A stretch of DNA of 64,000 nucleotides, taken from positions 7,130,001 to 7,194,000 of the forward strand of contig NZ_CP049143.1 in NCBI RefSeq assembly GCF_011044495.1. The letters run 5' to 3'. The position numbers were made by a program, and so were the translations under genes. The notes beneath the pieces are model-generated. The model did no database searches. It was not told the DNA's origin and was given only the letters and a program-made list of their open reading frames with translations. The stretch comes from Roseimicrobium sp. ORNL1. GTDB taxonomy: Bacteria; Verrucomicrobiota; Verrucomicrobiia; Verrucomicrobiales; Verrucomicrobiaceae. Positions 53,172 to 61,991 of this stretch are shown piece by piece. Each line of letters opens with the position of its first letter. The first letter of the stretch is position 1.

Positions 53172-53991
53172 CGCAGACCTTGATGCCTCGACACCCGTGA
53201 GGCTCTCGCGCTTAGTGCGCGGAGAAGCAGCCATTCGTGCCGACGACGTTGTGGCCACGGAGGAGCCGCTGGAGATTCGCGTGGAAGGCCGCAGCCTCGC
53301 TGTGGTCATGCGCACGCCGGGACATGACGAGGAACTCACCGCTGGCTTCCTGCTGACGGAAGGCGTGGTGCAACACGGCTCCCAGATCTTCGAGCTCTCC
53401 GTCTGCCCCAGCCGCTCGGAAGGGCAGGGCAATGTGGCCGATGTGCTGCTCTCCGGCGTGGAGATGAATTGGGACTCGCTCACGCGGCATGTCTTCTCCG
53501 GAAGCAGCTGCGGTGTGTGTGGCAAGGCGACGATCGACTCCGTGTTTCAGAAGTTCCCGGCAGTCACCACAGACTGGCAGGTCTCATCAGATCTCCTGCT
53601 CAAGTTGCCGGACAAGCTGCGCGCCTCTCAGTCCACCTTTGAGCAAACGGGAGGCCTGCATGCGAGCGCCCTCTTCGATCTCGCAGGAAACCTCATCGTG
53701 CTCCGCGAAGACGTGGGCCGCCACAACGCCCTGGACAAGGTCTTGGGATTCGCCCTGATGTCTGGCGCACTCCCGCTCTCCAAATGCATTCTCATGGTGA
53801 GCGGCCGTGTCTCGTTCGAGATCATGCAGAAGGCGCTCGCAGGCGGCATCCCACTCGTGGCCGCCGTCTCCGCGCCGAGCAGCCTCGCGGTGCAATTCGC
53901 CAGGGACTCAAGACAAACCCTGGTGGGCTTCCTCCGCGGTGACCGCATGAACGTGTACACGGGCAGGGAGCGAGTCGTGCACGAGGGATAA
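53158..53991 (+). CDS. fdhD: FdhD, sulfur carrier for formate dehydrogenase
   Basis: This 277-residue protein carries the FdhD fold with RTPGHDEELTAGFLLTEG near 52-70 and the sulfur-transfer Cys pair in SSCGVCGKATID (Cys118, Cys121). The LREDVGRHNALDKVLG block is also present. FdhD moves sulfur from a cysteine desulfurase to the molybdenum cofactor of formate dehydrogenase. A cysteine desulfurase gene follows 95 bases later. No formate dehydrogenase is in the window. Confidence 0.93.
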   Translation: MTLSDADLDASTPVRLSRLVRGEAAIRADDVVATEEPLEIRVEGRSLAVVMRTPGHDEELTAGFLLTEGVVQHGSQIFELSVCPSRSEGQGNVADVLLSGVEMNWDSLTRHVFSGSSCGVCGKATIDSVFQKFPAVTTDWQVSSDLLLKLPDKLRASQSTFEQTGGLHASALFDLAGNLIVLREDVGRHNALDKVLGFALMSGALPLSKCILMVSGRVSFEIMQKALAGGIPLVAAVSAPSSLAVQFARDSRQTLVGFLRGDRMNVYTGRERVVHEG

Positions 53992-54085
53992 AACGCAAAG
54001 CAACGAAGCAGCAAAGGGATTGAGTTTTCCGGAGCGAAGCCTCCCTTGCGCACCATCCATCTTCACTGCACGCTACTCACTCACC

Positions 54086-55219
54086 ATGCCCGGCTACTTC
54101 GATCACAATGCCACGACCCCGCTGCACCCCGTGGCGAGGGACGCATGGCTGAAGGCAAGCGAGCGTCATTGGCAGAATCCTTCTGGTCTCTACCGCGAAG
54201 CCGCGGAAACAAAACACCGGCTGGAGGAAGCACGCGAACGTCTCGGTGAACTACTGGGCTGTGAGCCACAGCGCATCGTCTTCACCTCCGGCGCCACGGA
54301 GGCAAACAACGCCGTGCTGCGCATGCTCGCCGCGAAGCTGCCAGGCGACAGCACCGTGTTCACCTCGTGCATGGAGCATCCCAGCGTGCAGGTTCCGTTG
54401 CGAGCGACATTTGGCAAGCGCGTGCGTGAGGTGCCGTCGCTGCCAGACACTTCGTTGGATTGGGAGGCTTTCGCCACCGCACTGCAACCCCAGTCACAAC
54501 GCCCTGCACTGGTCACCATCATGGCGGCAAACAACGAATGCGGCACGCTGCTTCCCTGGCAACAGATCGCGCTCGCGTGCCGCGAGGCAGGTGTACGATT
54601 CCACTGCGATGCCACGCAATGGATCGGCAAGATGCCCGCCATGCAGCTGGGGGAGTGCGACTACATCACCGGCAGCGCGCATAAGTTTGGAGGCCCCAAG
54701 GGCATCGGATTTCTCGTGCTGAGATCCGAAGACGAATCGCTTGGCCTTCTCATCGGCGGCCCCCAAGAGGAGGGGCGGCGCGCAGGCACGGAGAACTATC
54801 CCTCCATCGGGGCCATGGTGACTGTGCTGGAGACGCTCACGCCCACGCTCGAATCCGTTTCGGTGAAGCAGAAAGAGTTTCGCGAAAAATTTGAAACAGA
54901 GATCTGCCAGGCAATCCCCGGCACCAAGATCGTCGGCCAGAACGCTGAACGCCTGTGGAACACCAGCATGCTCATCCTGCCACGGCACGATCATCGCAAA
55001 TGGCTCGCACGCCTCAGCCAGCAGGGCTTCGCCGTCTCCACCGGCTCCGCCTGCAGCGCCGGACACGATGGGGCCTCCCAGGTGCTGCAGGCCATCGGCG
55101 CCACGCCGGAGGAGATGAAGCGCGTACTGCGCATCAGCAGCGGATGGGAAACTTGCGAAGAAGAGTGGCACGGCCTGCTGGCAGCCATACTACGCGTGCG
55201 TGACAGCCTGGATGGGTAG
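54086..55219 (+). CDS. Cysteine desulfurase (NifS/IscS type)
   Basis: The start at 54086 gives 377 residues with the class V aminotransferase opening YFDHNATTPLHP. The PLP Lys is Lys200 in SAHKFGGPKG, and the catalytic Cys is Cys323 in STGSACSAGHD. SGATEANN near 68-75 binds PLP. It supplies persulfide sulfur from cysteine; next to FdhD it may feed the formate dehydrogenase cofactor. The upstream in-frame Met at 54020 was rejected because the family starts at MPGYFDHN. Confidence 0.92.
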   Translation: MPGYFDHNATTPLHPVARDAWLKASERHWQNPSGLYREAAETKHRLEEARERLGELLGCEPQRIVFTSGATEANNAVLRMLAAKLPGDSTVFTSCMEHPSVQVPLRATFGKRVREVPSLPDTSLDWEAFATALQPQSQRPALVTIMAANNECGTLLPWQQIALACREAGVRFHCDATQWIGKMPAMQLGECDYITGSAHKFGGPKGIGFLVLRSEDESLGLLIGGPQEEGRRAGTENYPSIGAMVTVLETLTPTLESVSVKQKEFREKFETEICQAIPGTKIVGQNAERLWNTSMLILPRHDHRKWLARLSQQGFAVSTGSACSAGHDGASQVLQAIGATPEEMKRVLRISSGWETCEEEWHGLLAAILRVRDSLDG

Positions 55220-55242
55220 TGTTCGTCACCACGTCATCGCGA

Positions 55243-56445
55243 TCACTTTTCGCTCACGCCATACTCTTTCAGCGAACTCTCCTTGCCCTTGGCCAAGTCA
55301 CCCGCAGCAGGATCCTTCAGCATCGGATCCGTGCCATAGACTCCACCGACCTCAGCCACCGGCAGGCGCACAAGTGACTGCGTGCGCGTGGGACTATCCA
55401 CGCAGTACCACGCATTCTTCTCGAAGCGGAAACTCTGCGGCTCGGTGCTTCCGCCCACATTCGCCGCAGTTGAGAGGTCGCTCGCGTGGAAGACGATGAG
55501 GTTCTCCCGGAAAACGCCATTGCGACAGGCAGCATAGCCCGGGTTCTGATTCTCCTGTAGGATGCGCAGCACCCAGCGGGTCGGGCGATAGATCGTGTTC
55601 CGCTGAAACACCGCGCCGTCCACTCCTACAAACGCCACAGGCGCAGCCGAGCCGGTGAAGTAACAATCCTCCACCGTGATGTCCTTCGCCTCGAACCCCG
55701 GATTCTCCGGTCGCATGAATTCGAGTCCGGTGCTCCCGCCGGCATTCACCGCACGGCTGCCCGCATTGGTGAACCGGCAGCGGCGAATGGTAATCCCACG
55801 GCTGCCGCCTTTGTTTTGCACGCCGCTGCCCTGTGCCGCAGCTCCGGCGTCATGCGTAAAGACACAGTTCTCCACCACACCCTCATGACATCCTACGAAA
55901 TCAATCGCCGAGCCGCCACTGCCCCAGCGCTCCACGTGGCATCCGTCGATGGTGAATCCATCCACCCCGGACATCTTGATGCCATCGCGATTCCCCTCTG
56001 GACCGATGTTGGTCACCGTGAGCCGGCGCAGCACGATGCCGCGTGACGGAGTGTTGCGATCGCCTCCATCATCAATGTTGACCCCATTGCCCGTCGCCCC
56101 AGTGATATGGAGGTCACGGATCTCCACATGGCTGCAGCCGCTGAGGTGAATGCCTCCATTACCTCCTTCCAACACAGGTGGCTGCTTCGGGTCCGCTCCG
56201 GCAATCACGATGGGCTTGTCTTTCTCACCTTTCAGCCCGGTGGCGTCGAGGCCCCCACGATACGTTCCCGGCGCGATGCGGATGGTCGTGCCGGGCGTCG
56301 CCTGCTGCAGCGCTTTCACCAGCGCCGTCCGATCGGAAACATTCACCTCCGCCGCACGGACGGAGCGGGTCACTGGAGACAGAAGTAGCAACAAAAGCGC
56401 AACGGCGCTTTGCAAGGTCCCAGTAGGGAAGTGGCGGCGAATCAT
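55243..56445 (-). CDS. Secreted right-handed parallel beta-helix protein
   Basis: This 400-residue protein has a signal peptide ending SVRAAE. Then comes a beta-helix domain with repeated short strands: ALVKALQQATPGTTIRIAPGTYRG, HLSGCSHVEIRDLHITGATGNG, SAIDFVGCHEGVVENCVF and RGITIRRCRFTNAGSRAV. The turns with VEIRDLHI and ITIRRCRF are typical of polysaccharide lyase or C5-epimerase helices. Specific residues of a known lyase are not evident. It lies upstream of an AlgX/AlgJ-like gene, so alginate-type polysaccharide processing is plausible. Confidence 0.85.
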   Translation of the reverse strand: MIRRHFPTGTLQSAVALLLLLLSPVTRSVRAAEVNVSDRTALVKALQQATPGTTIRIAPGTYRGGLDATGLKGEKDKPIVIAGADPKQPPVLEGGNGGIHLSGCSHVEIRDLHITGATGNGVNIDDGGDRNTPSRGIVLRRLTVTNIGPEGNRDGIKMSGVDGFTIDGCHVERWGSGGSAIDFVGCHEGVVENCVFTHDAGAAAQGSGVQNKGGSRGITIRRCRFTNAGSRAVNAGGSTGLEFMRPENPGFEAKDITVEDCYFTGSAAPVAFVGVDGAVFQRNTIYRPTRWVLRILQENQNPGYAACRNGVFRENLIVFHASDLSTAANVGGSTEPQSFRFEKNAWYCVDSPTRTQSLVRLPVAEVGGVYGTDPMLKDPAAGDLAKGKESSLKEYGVSEK

Positions 56446-56499
56446 GGCACAGCCCTTTAAGGAGCGATGCCACGCAATCTTTCCCGAATGACCGACGAA

Positions 56500-57543
56500 C
56501 TACGACTTCTTAACCACCTTGGCCGGGATGGTTGGGTTCCACTTGCCGAAGGAGAACTCACGGGCGGTGAAGACCCACACGGCGACTTTCTTCTTGGCCC
56601 AGAAGTCGGGACTCTTCACCGTGGCGCGCGCGATTTCACGACGGGGTCCATCGGCACCACCGGCCTGCATGGAGAACTCTTCCACGGCCGTGCCCAGTTC
56701 GACCTGCAGGTGATCCACAAAGCCACCCTGCTGGGCGAGCATGGCACCACCACGACGGAACACCTGCAGGTGGCTGTCGCCCATGACGAGCACCGGGCTC
56801 GCCGGGTCACTTTCCACCGTGGTCACGTCCGCGCCCGCCGACTTGCCCGCACGCTGCATGGGCAGCTTCTCCTTCGGCACAGAGGACTTCTGTGCATCCG
56901 TCAGGAGGTCGCCATGAAATTCCAGATCCTGTACCGGCAATGTTGCGAATCCACTCATGCCTGCCTGGGCGATGGCGGGATTCGTCTTGAGCTTTTCCGC
57001 CACGAGTTTCGCTACCATCTGGCACGCCTGGGGTGACCAGTGGGAGTCGGTCGCGCAGTAGAGCTGCTTGCCATCCGCCTTCGCGCGTTCGGCCTTGAAG
57101 ACCGTCTCCAGGTCCAGCACTTCGACTCCGGCGGCCTTCAGTTTTTCGTAGTAAGGCAGCAGGCTCGGAACGGTTTTCGCGTCCGCACCGGCACTCAGCT
57201 TTTCCGGATAGATGGCGGCCTTCGGCGGTACGGGCACGAGCAGGAGTTCTACTCCCAGCGCCTTGAGTTCCTGTGCGTACTTCGTGATCGCGGGAATCGG
57301 GTCCGTGCCCTCCTTGTTCACCTTCGCCATGTCCACCGCAGCGAGATCGCCATTCGCGAGGTGTTCCAGTTCCTTGCGCAGGAAAAACCAGTTCTTGTCT
57401 GCGCCCTGCACGGAGAGGTCCGTGGGTTGGGAGGCGGACAAGGCAGATTTCACGGCTTCCGGGAAATCTTGCGCCTGGAGGGCAGGAGCGCCGGCAGCCA
57501 TGAAGGCAGCAGCGGCGAGGACACATGCGACGAACGGTTTCAT
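56500..57543 (-). CDS. AlgX/AlgJ-like SGNH acetyltransferase-type protein
   Basis: The start at 57543 gives 347 residues with a signal peptide ending ALQAQD. The AlgX/AlgJ signature DSHW is at 166-169, supplying Asp166 and His168. Ser257 lies in VLVMGDSHLQ, the third catalytic residue. In alginate systems such proteins O-acetylate the polymer in the periplasm. No MBOAT partner (AlgI) is visible here. It ends 55 bases upstream of the beta-helix gene on the same strand. Polymer identity is unknown. Confidence 0.85.
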   Translation of the reverse strand: MKPFVACVLAAAAFMAAGAPALQAQDFPEAVKSALSASQPTDLSVQGADKNWFFLRKELEHLANGDLAAVDMAKVNKEGTDPIPAITKYAQELKALGVELLLVPVPPKAAIYPEKLSAGADAKTVPSLLPYYEKLKAAGVEVLDLETVFKAERAKADGKQLYCATDSHWSPQACQMVAKLVAEKLKTNPAIAQAGMSGFATLPVQDLEFHGDLLTDAQKSSVPKEKLPMQRAGKSAGADVTTVESDPASPVLVMGDSHLQVFRRGGAMLAQQGGFVDHLQVELGTAVEEFSMQAGGADGPRREIARATVKSPDFWAKKKVAVWVFTAREFSFGKWNPTIPAKVVKKS

Positions 57544-57634
57544 GATCGGGGACAGCGAGGTTGGGATGGTGAAAAGGAACGAAAGGAAACTAGGCGGAGT
57601 GGACAAATATTCGCGAGCGGCGATGTCATATTTA

Positions 57635-59869
57635 TCAAGGAGCCACACGGGGCGAGGCGACGTCGAACCACGCTTCCTGGCCAAAGGCCGTGGTGTCATC
57701 GATGACGCGCTCTCCCTTCAACTGGGGATGGTCAGCTTCACGCTCGATCGACAGTTCGTACGACTTGCCTGCTTCGCGTGGGAAACCCTGCACGGGCTTC
57801 TCACCCAGCATGGCCCAGTGCTTCACCAGCACGGTCTTGGCATCCAGGGCGCCCTCCTGCACCTTCTCCAGTTCATACACATAGGCGACCATGGCGCCGG
57901 TGTAGGGGGAGATGCCTTCCGGAGTGGGCATGGGGGAAATCTCCACCAGCTTGCCCTGAGCTTTCACGCGCGGTGGGGCCGGCGGAAACGTCGCGATGCG
58001 TGCCCCGGCAGCGTGCGCATTGCTGGCGATCTCCTCATCGGTCAGGATGCGATCGTACAAGGCCACCTGCAGCAGGCCGCCATTCCAACCTCCACCGAGG
58101 GTGAGCGACTCCGGCCCCGGCTTCGCAGAGCCACCGGGCATGGAATCCAGTTCCAGGGGCTCGCCGTTCACGTGGGCCTCAAAACCTTCTGCACTGCGCG
58201 TCACGGCGAGATGAAAGGGGGAGGTCGGCAGGACGGTTTTGCTTCTCCATACCGCCGAGCTCTTCGCCAGGACCAGATGGCCGGCGTCTTCACCAAGGGT
58301 GAAATCCGATCCGCTGAATATGGTGGTGAGCGGAGCGTTCGGTGCCATGCCTTCGTACTGCCCGGGCAACAGGATTGCCTCAAACGTAGCGGCAGGCTGC
58401 GTGCGCAGGTGAGCGACCGCCTCCTTCACAAATTCCGCCTCCGCCTCATACGTGCCGCCATCGAGCAGCAGTTCCCCCACGCGCCCGTAGCGCGCCGCAT
58501 CGCGCGCGGCCAGCACGGATTCATGCTTCGCACCATCGCGCGTGGTGAAGGCATTCAGCGTGGTGCGATCCTTCCAGAAGAAGAGCATGCCCTCCTTGCT
58601 CGTGGGCCAGGAACTGGCAATGACCGAGGTGCCCGAAGGCGCGACTGCCGCAGGAATGGCATAGCCTTTGAGATCCGCCTTCTTCGCATCTGCGATCCAC
58701 GCATCGGGATAAGCATCGCCACTGTTGTCGTGGGAAATCTGGAGCCAGCCCTCTATTTTGTCCGCCGTTTCGGAGAGGCGTCCCAGGTAGACCTGCGCAG
58801 AGCCGCCTCCCTTGTTGATCACGGACCCATCTTCACCCTTCCTTTTCGCATAGGGCCCGGTGATCACGATGTAGCGCGCGTGATTGCTCCACCGTGGATG
58901 GTAGAGCTCGCTGCCCTTCATGCCTGCGGCCTCGCTGAGGTTGATGGACCAGGTCTTCTCGCCGTCCTCAGCCGTCATGGCGGCCTTGCGGTGTTCGCCA
59001 TCAAAGGTCCACCCCACACCGCTGTTGTCCGGCGCCAGACCGCTCCAGCAGCCGGTGGTGATTTTCTTCGCGGTATACTTGTCTCCGGAGCGCATCAACA
59101 CACCCGAGTGCGGCCAGGGAAACTGCCCGCTGGCCCGCGTGCCATCCCGGGAGAACTGGATGTTGTCCGGCGTGATGGGCGTATCATCGTACATCACCTC
59201 GATTTTCGAAGGATCCTCCAGGGGGAAACGAATCAGCTTCTCCCCCTCCAGCGACAGGCCCTTGGTCGATTTCAGGTTGGACACCGCATACACGTACTCG
59301 GTGCCGCTCACAGGATCCTTCCAGCAGTCCACCGCATACCCTTCCGCGAGGCGCATCGGAGGAGAGCCCTTCCAGTCGGTGCGGTAGATGACGGGGCTGT
59401 AGTGTTTCTTCCCACCCTTGCGCACGGTGTTCTTGTCCGTGTAGAGAATGGACTCGCCGCTGTCAGAGAGCAGGGGCCGGGAGTAGTTGGCGGTCTTGGG
59501 GAGAATGGCCCGCTCGCCTTTGCCGTCCCGGCTATCGATGCCCATGAGCAGGAGCTTCTCGCTCTGCGCAAAGGTGTCGCCCTCATTGGCCCCGGCAGCC
59601 TTGGCCCAAACGAGGCGGGTGTGCGCCCCGGTGAAAGCCTCAATCGCCTGGCTGGTCTCCGCGGGATTGTCGTCCGCCGGATGGGCCTTGTTCCCCTTCG
59701 ACTTTGACTTCGATTTGGACTTGGACTGGGCGGACGACTTTTCCTTGGAGGAATCCTTGCCCTTGGTTTCCTTGCCTTCGTCCCCATCCTTGTCGCAGGA
59801 GGGAAGCAAAGTCAGCGTCGCCACAGCGGCGGTCGCAAGCAAAAGGGAAAAATGACGGAACAACTTCAT
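57635..59869 (-). CDS. Large lipoprotein with Ser-Lys repeat, propeller and LamG-like domain
   Basis: This 744-residue protein has a lipobox LLPSC (Cys25) and a very Lys/Ser-rich region, including consecutive Ser-Lys dipeptides near 48-58. A TolB-like propeller follows (ILPKTANYSRPLLSDSGESILYTD, DGTRASGQFPWPHSGV, PRWSNHARYIVI). Residues from about 490 to 640 contain a LamG/concanavalin-like fold (FSGSDFTLGEDAGHL, FEAHVNGEPLELD). It is likely surface-exposed and binds a polymer. It lies 91 bases upstream of the AlgX-like gene, so one operon with polysaccharide genes is likely. Confidence 0.82.
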   Translation of the reverse strand: MKLFRHFSLLLATAAVATLTLLPSCDKDGDEGKETKGKDSSKEKSSAQSKSKSKSKSKGNKAHPADDNPAETSQAIEAFTGAHTRLVWAKAAGANEGDTFAQSEKLLLMGIDSRDGKGERAILPKTANYSRPLLSDSGESILYTDKNTVRKGGKKHYSPVIYRTDWKGSPPMRLAEGYAVDCWKDPVSGTEYVYAVSNLKSTKGLSLEGEKLIRFPLEDPSKIEVMYDDTPITPDNIQFSRDGTRASGQFPWPHSGVLMRSGDKYTAKKITTGCWSGLAPDNSGVGWTFDGEHRKAAMTAEDGEKTWSINLSEAAGMKGSELYHPRWSNHARYIVITGPYAKRKGEDGSVINKGGGSAQVYLGRLSETADKIEGWLQISHDNSGDAYPDAWIADAKKADLKGYAIPAAVAPSGTSVIASSWPTSKEGMLFFWKDRTTLNAFTTRDGAKHESVLAARDAARYGRVGELLLDGGTYEAEAEFVKEAVAHLRTQPAATFEAILLPGQYEGMAPNAPLTTIFSGSDFTLGEDAGHLVLAKSSAVWRSKTVLPTSPFHLAVTRSAEGFEAHVNGEPLELDSMPGGSAKPGPESLTLGGGWNGGLLQVALYDRILTDEEIASNAHAAGARIATFPPAPPRVKAQGKLVEISPMPTPEGISPYTGAMVAYVYELEKVQEGALDAKTVLVKHWAMLGEKPVQGFPREAGKSYELSIEREADHPQLKGERVIDDTTAFGQEAWFDVASPRVAP

Positions 59870-60068
59870 TCAGCGCAGGAAACAGTCGGGCACAATCCAT
59901 AGAACGGGCGCTGCTCCACGAGGCAGGGTAAAAGTCTCCGCGAAAGAGAGATTTCGCTAGAAGCGGAGCAGCGGCATGAGCAGCATCCCCTCATTCAAGG
60001 GGGCTGCGGGCGGGCGTCACATGGAGACGGCTTCACGGGGGCGCGCTGGCCGCCTCTTGGGCGTCCGC

Positions 60069-60080
60069 ACCACGCGTGGT
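60069..60080. promoter_or_regulatory. 12-bp perfect palindrome upstream of trpS
   Basis: ACCACGCGTGGT at 60069-60080 is an exact palindrome 73 bases before the trpS start, in the gap between divergent genes (59870-60153). It could be an operator. No clear -35/-10 pair was seen; TTGACT at about 60117 is a weak candidate -35. Confidence 0.3.
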
Positions 60081-60153
60081 CTGTCCTGGAATGAAGGTCA
60101 CGGAAAGTTCCCTAGGTTGACTTTATGCCTGTCGCAAGCACTTTCGCCACCCC

Positions 60154-61119
60154 ATGCGCATCCTCTCTGGACTCCAGCCCACCGGCCGGCTTCACCTCGG
60201 CAACTACTTCGGCATGATGCAGCCCGCGCTGCAGCTTCAGCACGAAGGAGAGGCGTTTTATTTCATCGCAGACTACCACTCCCTGACCGCCATCCAGGAC
60301 GCCAAGGTATTGCGCGAAAACGTGCGAAATCTGGCCATCGATTTCCTCGCCTGCGGACTCGATCCGGAGAAGGCGGTTTTCTTCCGCCAGAGTGACGTGC
60401 CCGAAGTGACGGAGCTTTCTTGGATCCTCAACACCGTCACGCCCATGCCGATGCTGGAGAACTGCCACAGCTACAAGGACAAGATCGCCAACGGCATCAC
60501 GCCGAACAGCGGTCTCTTCACCTACCCGGTGCTCATGGCGGCGGATATCCTCATCTACGACAGTGACCTCGTCCCAGTCGGCAAGGATCAGAAGCAACAC
60601 CTGGAAGTGACCCGCGACATCGCGGTGAAGATGAATCTCGCCTATGGTGAAGGCCTGCTGAAGATTCCCCAAGCACGCATCCGCGAGGAAACCGCTGTGG
60701 TGCTCGGTACGGATGGGCGCAAGATGAGCAAGAGCTACGGCAATACGATTGGACTTTTCGAGGACGAAAAACCTCTCAAGAAAAAGATTATGGCCATCGT
60801 GACGGACTCCACTCCCGTGGATGAGCCGAAGCCAATCGAAGGCAGCAGCATCGTGGCGCTCTACCGTCTCGTGGCTACTTCTGAGGAAGTGGCGGCCATG
60901 GAGCGGGACCACCTGTCAGGAGGCGTGGGCTATGGCGACTTCAAAAAGCGCCTCTGGGAAAAACTGTGGGGGTTCTTCGCCGAAGCCCGCGAGAAGCGCG
61001 CTGAAATCCTCTCCAAGCCCGGCTACGTCGAAGACGTACTTCAGGACGGTGCGGCAAAGGCTCGCGCGGTGGCGAAGAAGACCGTTGAACGGGTGCGCAA
61101 AGCAGTGGGACTCGGTTGA
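60154..61119 (+). CDS. trpS: Tryptophanyl-tRNA synthetase
   Basis: This 321-residue class I enzyme has the HIGH-like PTGRLHLGNYFG at about 9-20 and the KMSKS motif in GRKMSKSYGNT near 190-200. It joins tryptophan to tRNA-Trp. Length and motifs match bacterial trpS. The start at 60154 has no Shine-Dalgarno (CGCCACCCC precedes it). It is divergent from the lipoprotein gene; no T-box or other attenuator-like structure was seen upstream. Confidence 0.96.
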   Translation: MRILSGLQPTGRLHLGNYFGMMQPALQLQHEGEAFYFIADYHSLTAIQDAKVLRENVRNLAIDFLACGLDPEKAVFFRQSDVPEVTELSWILNTVTPMPMLENCHSYKDKIANGITPNSGLFTYPVLMAADILIYDSDLVPVGKDQKQHLEVTRDIAVKMNLAYGEGLLKIPQARIREETAVVLGTDGRKMSKSYGNTIGLFEDEKPLKKKIMAIVTDSTPVDEPKPIEGSSIVALYRLVATSEEVAAMERDHLSGGVGYGDFKKRLWEKLWGFFAEAREKRAEILSKPGYVEDVLQDGAAKARAVAKKTVERVRKAVGLG

Positions 61120-61128
61120 GCAAAACTT

Positions 61129-61145
61129 CTGGAGAGAACCTCCAG
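61129..61145 (+). terminator. Short hairpin directly after trpS
   Basis: CTGGAG at 61129-61134 and CTCCAG at 61140-61145 form a 6-bp stem with a 5-base loop, 9 bases after the trpS stop. No T-run follows, so it may only weakly terminate or may separate trpS from the next gene. Confidence 0.35.
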
Positions 61146-61217
61146 GTACGGTCTGTAATAGGTGCGGCGGCGTTCCCACGCTGCCGGACTTTTCGCCGCA
61201 CTAGAACCGCTCACTCC

Positions 61218-61676
61218 ATGAAGACCCTTTTCGGAACCCTCGCAGCCCTCGTACTGCTCTGCTCCCCCACGCTTGCTCGCGTGGGCGAAACGCGAGCGGA
61301 AGTCGGCGCTCGCTATGGAGACGGGAAGAAATCCAACGACCGTCTCAAGGCGGACGGCGTGGAAACGTGGAAGTACAACAAAAACGGCTTCGACATCGAG
61401 GTCGTGTTCGCCGGGGACAAATCCGTTTGGGAAATCATCCACCGCCAGGACAAGAAGATCACGGACGAGGATATCGAGTCCCTCCTGAAGCTGTATGACA
61501 CGTCAGCCGCGACCAACTGGCGCTTCGACAAGAAGGACAACCGATGGGAGCGCGCGAGCAAACCCAAGCTGATCGCCTACCGTTGGCCCAAGCATCCCGA
61601 TTTCTTCTGCATCAAAGACATCGAAGCCTGCGAGAAGCTGGAAAAAGGCAAGAAGGCCGACGCCAGTGGTCTCTGA
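61218..61676 (+). CDS. Small secreted protein of unknown function
   Basis: The start at 61218 gives 152 residues with a signal peptide ending PTLARVG. The body has GETRAEVGARYGDGKKSND, the strand-like WKYNKNGFDIEVVFAGD and a basic end WRFDKKDNRWERASKPK. This resembles small periplasmic proteins conserved in Verrucomicrobiota, but no named family is clear to me. The upstream frame overlaps the trpS end and lacks a signal, so the later Met was chosen. Confidence 0.72.
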   Translation: MKTLFGTLAALVLLCSPTLARVGETRAEVGARYGDGKKSNDRLKADGVETWKYNKNGFDIEVVFAGDKSVWEIIHRQDKKITDEDIESLLKLYDTSAATNWRFDKKDNRWERASKPKLIAYRWPKHPDFFCIKDIEACEKLEKGKKADASGL

Positions 61677-61991
61677 GACAGCGCGACCAGTTTGAGTGGA
61701 AATCTGACGACGCAGAAGACGCGCTGCATCAAGCCACGTGGTGGAGAAATTAATCACCTTCCGACGGCTCATGCAATGGCGAGGTGAATATTCCGTCCGG
61801 AGGTAACGCAATAAATAGTCCCTACGCGCGGATATTCCATCACGGCGGGACGTGTTTTCCCAAGTTTATTTTGTATCGAAAACGTGGAAAAACTTTCCGG
61901 GAGTTCATGAGCAGAAGAGCGAATTTTGTCGATGCGCAACCATCAAGCAGATGTTGCACATTTGTCTACAAATCCTCGTACCACCCATTCG
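61677..61991. other. AT-richer intergenic region upstream of the PEP-CTERM gene
   Basis: This 315-base region holds no gene I can support. It is AT-richer than the surroundings. It contains GAATATTCC and GGATATTCC as a near-repeat, and the runs TTTATTTTG and AAAAACTTTCC. It should hold the PEP-CTERM gene promoter. No TGGC-N-TTGC type sigma-54 box was seen, although PEP-CTERM genes in some bacteria use one. Confidence 0.5.

Noticed and set aside
51795-53525. 576-residue minus-strand frame opposite the MOSC, mobA and fdhD genes
   Set aside because: All three plus-strand genes have diagnostic motifs in their own frames.
57212-59707. 831-residue plus-strand frame opposite the LamG lipoprotein
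   Set aside because: The minus strand has a lipobox and two recognisable domains; the other product is Arg/His-rich noise.
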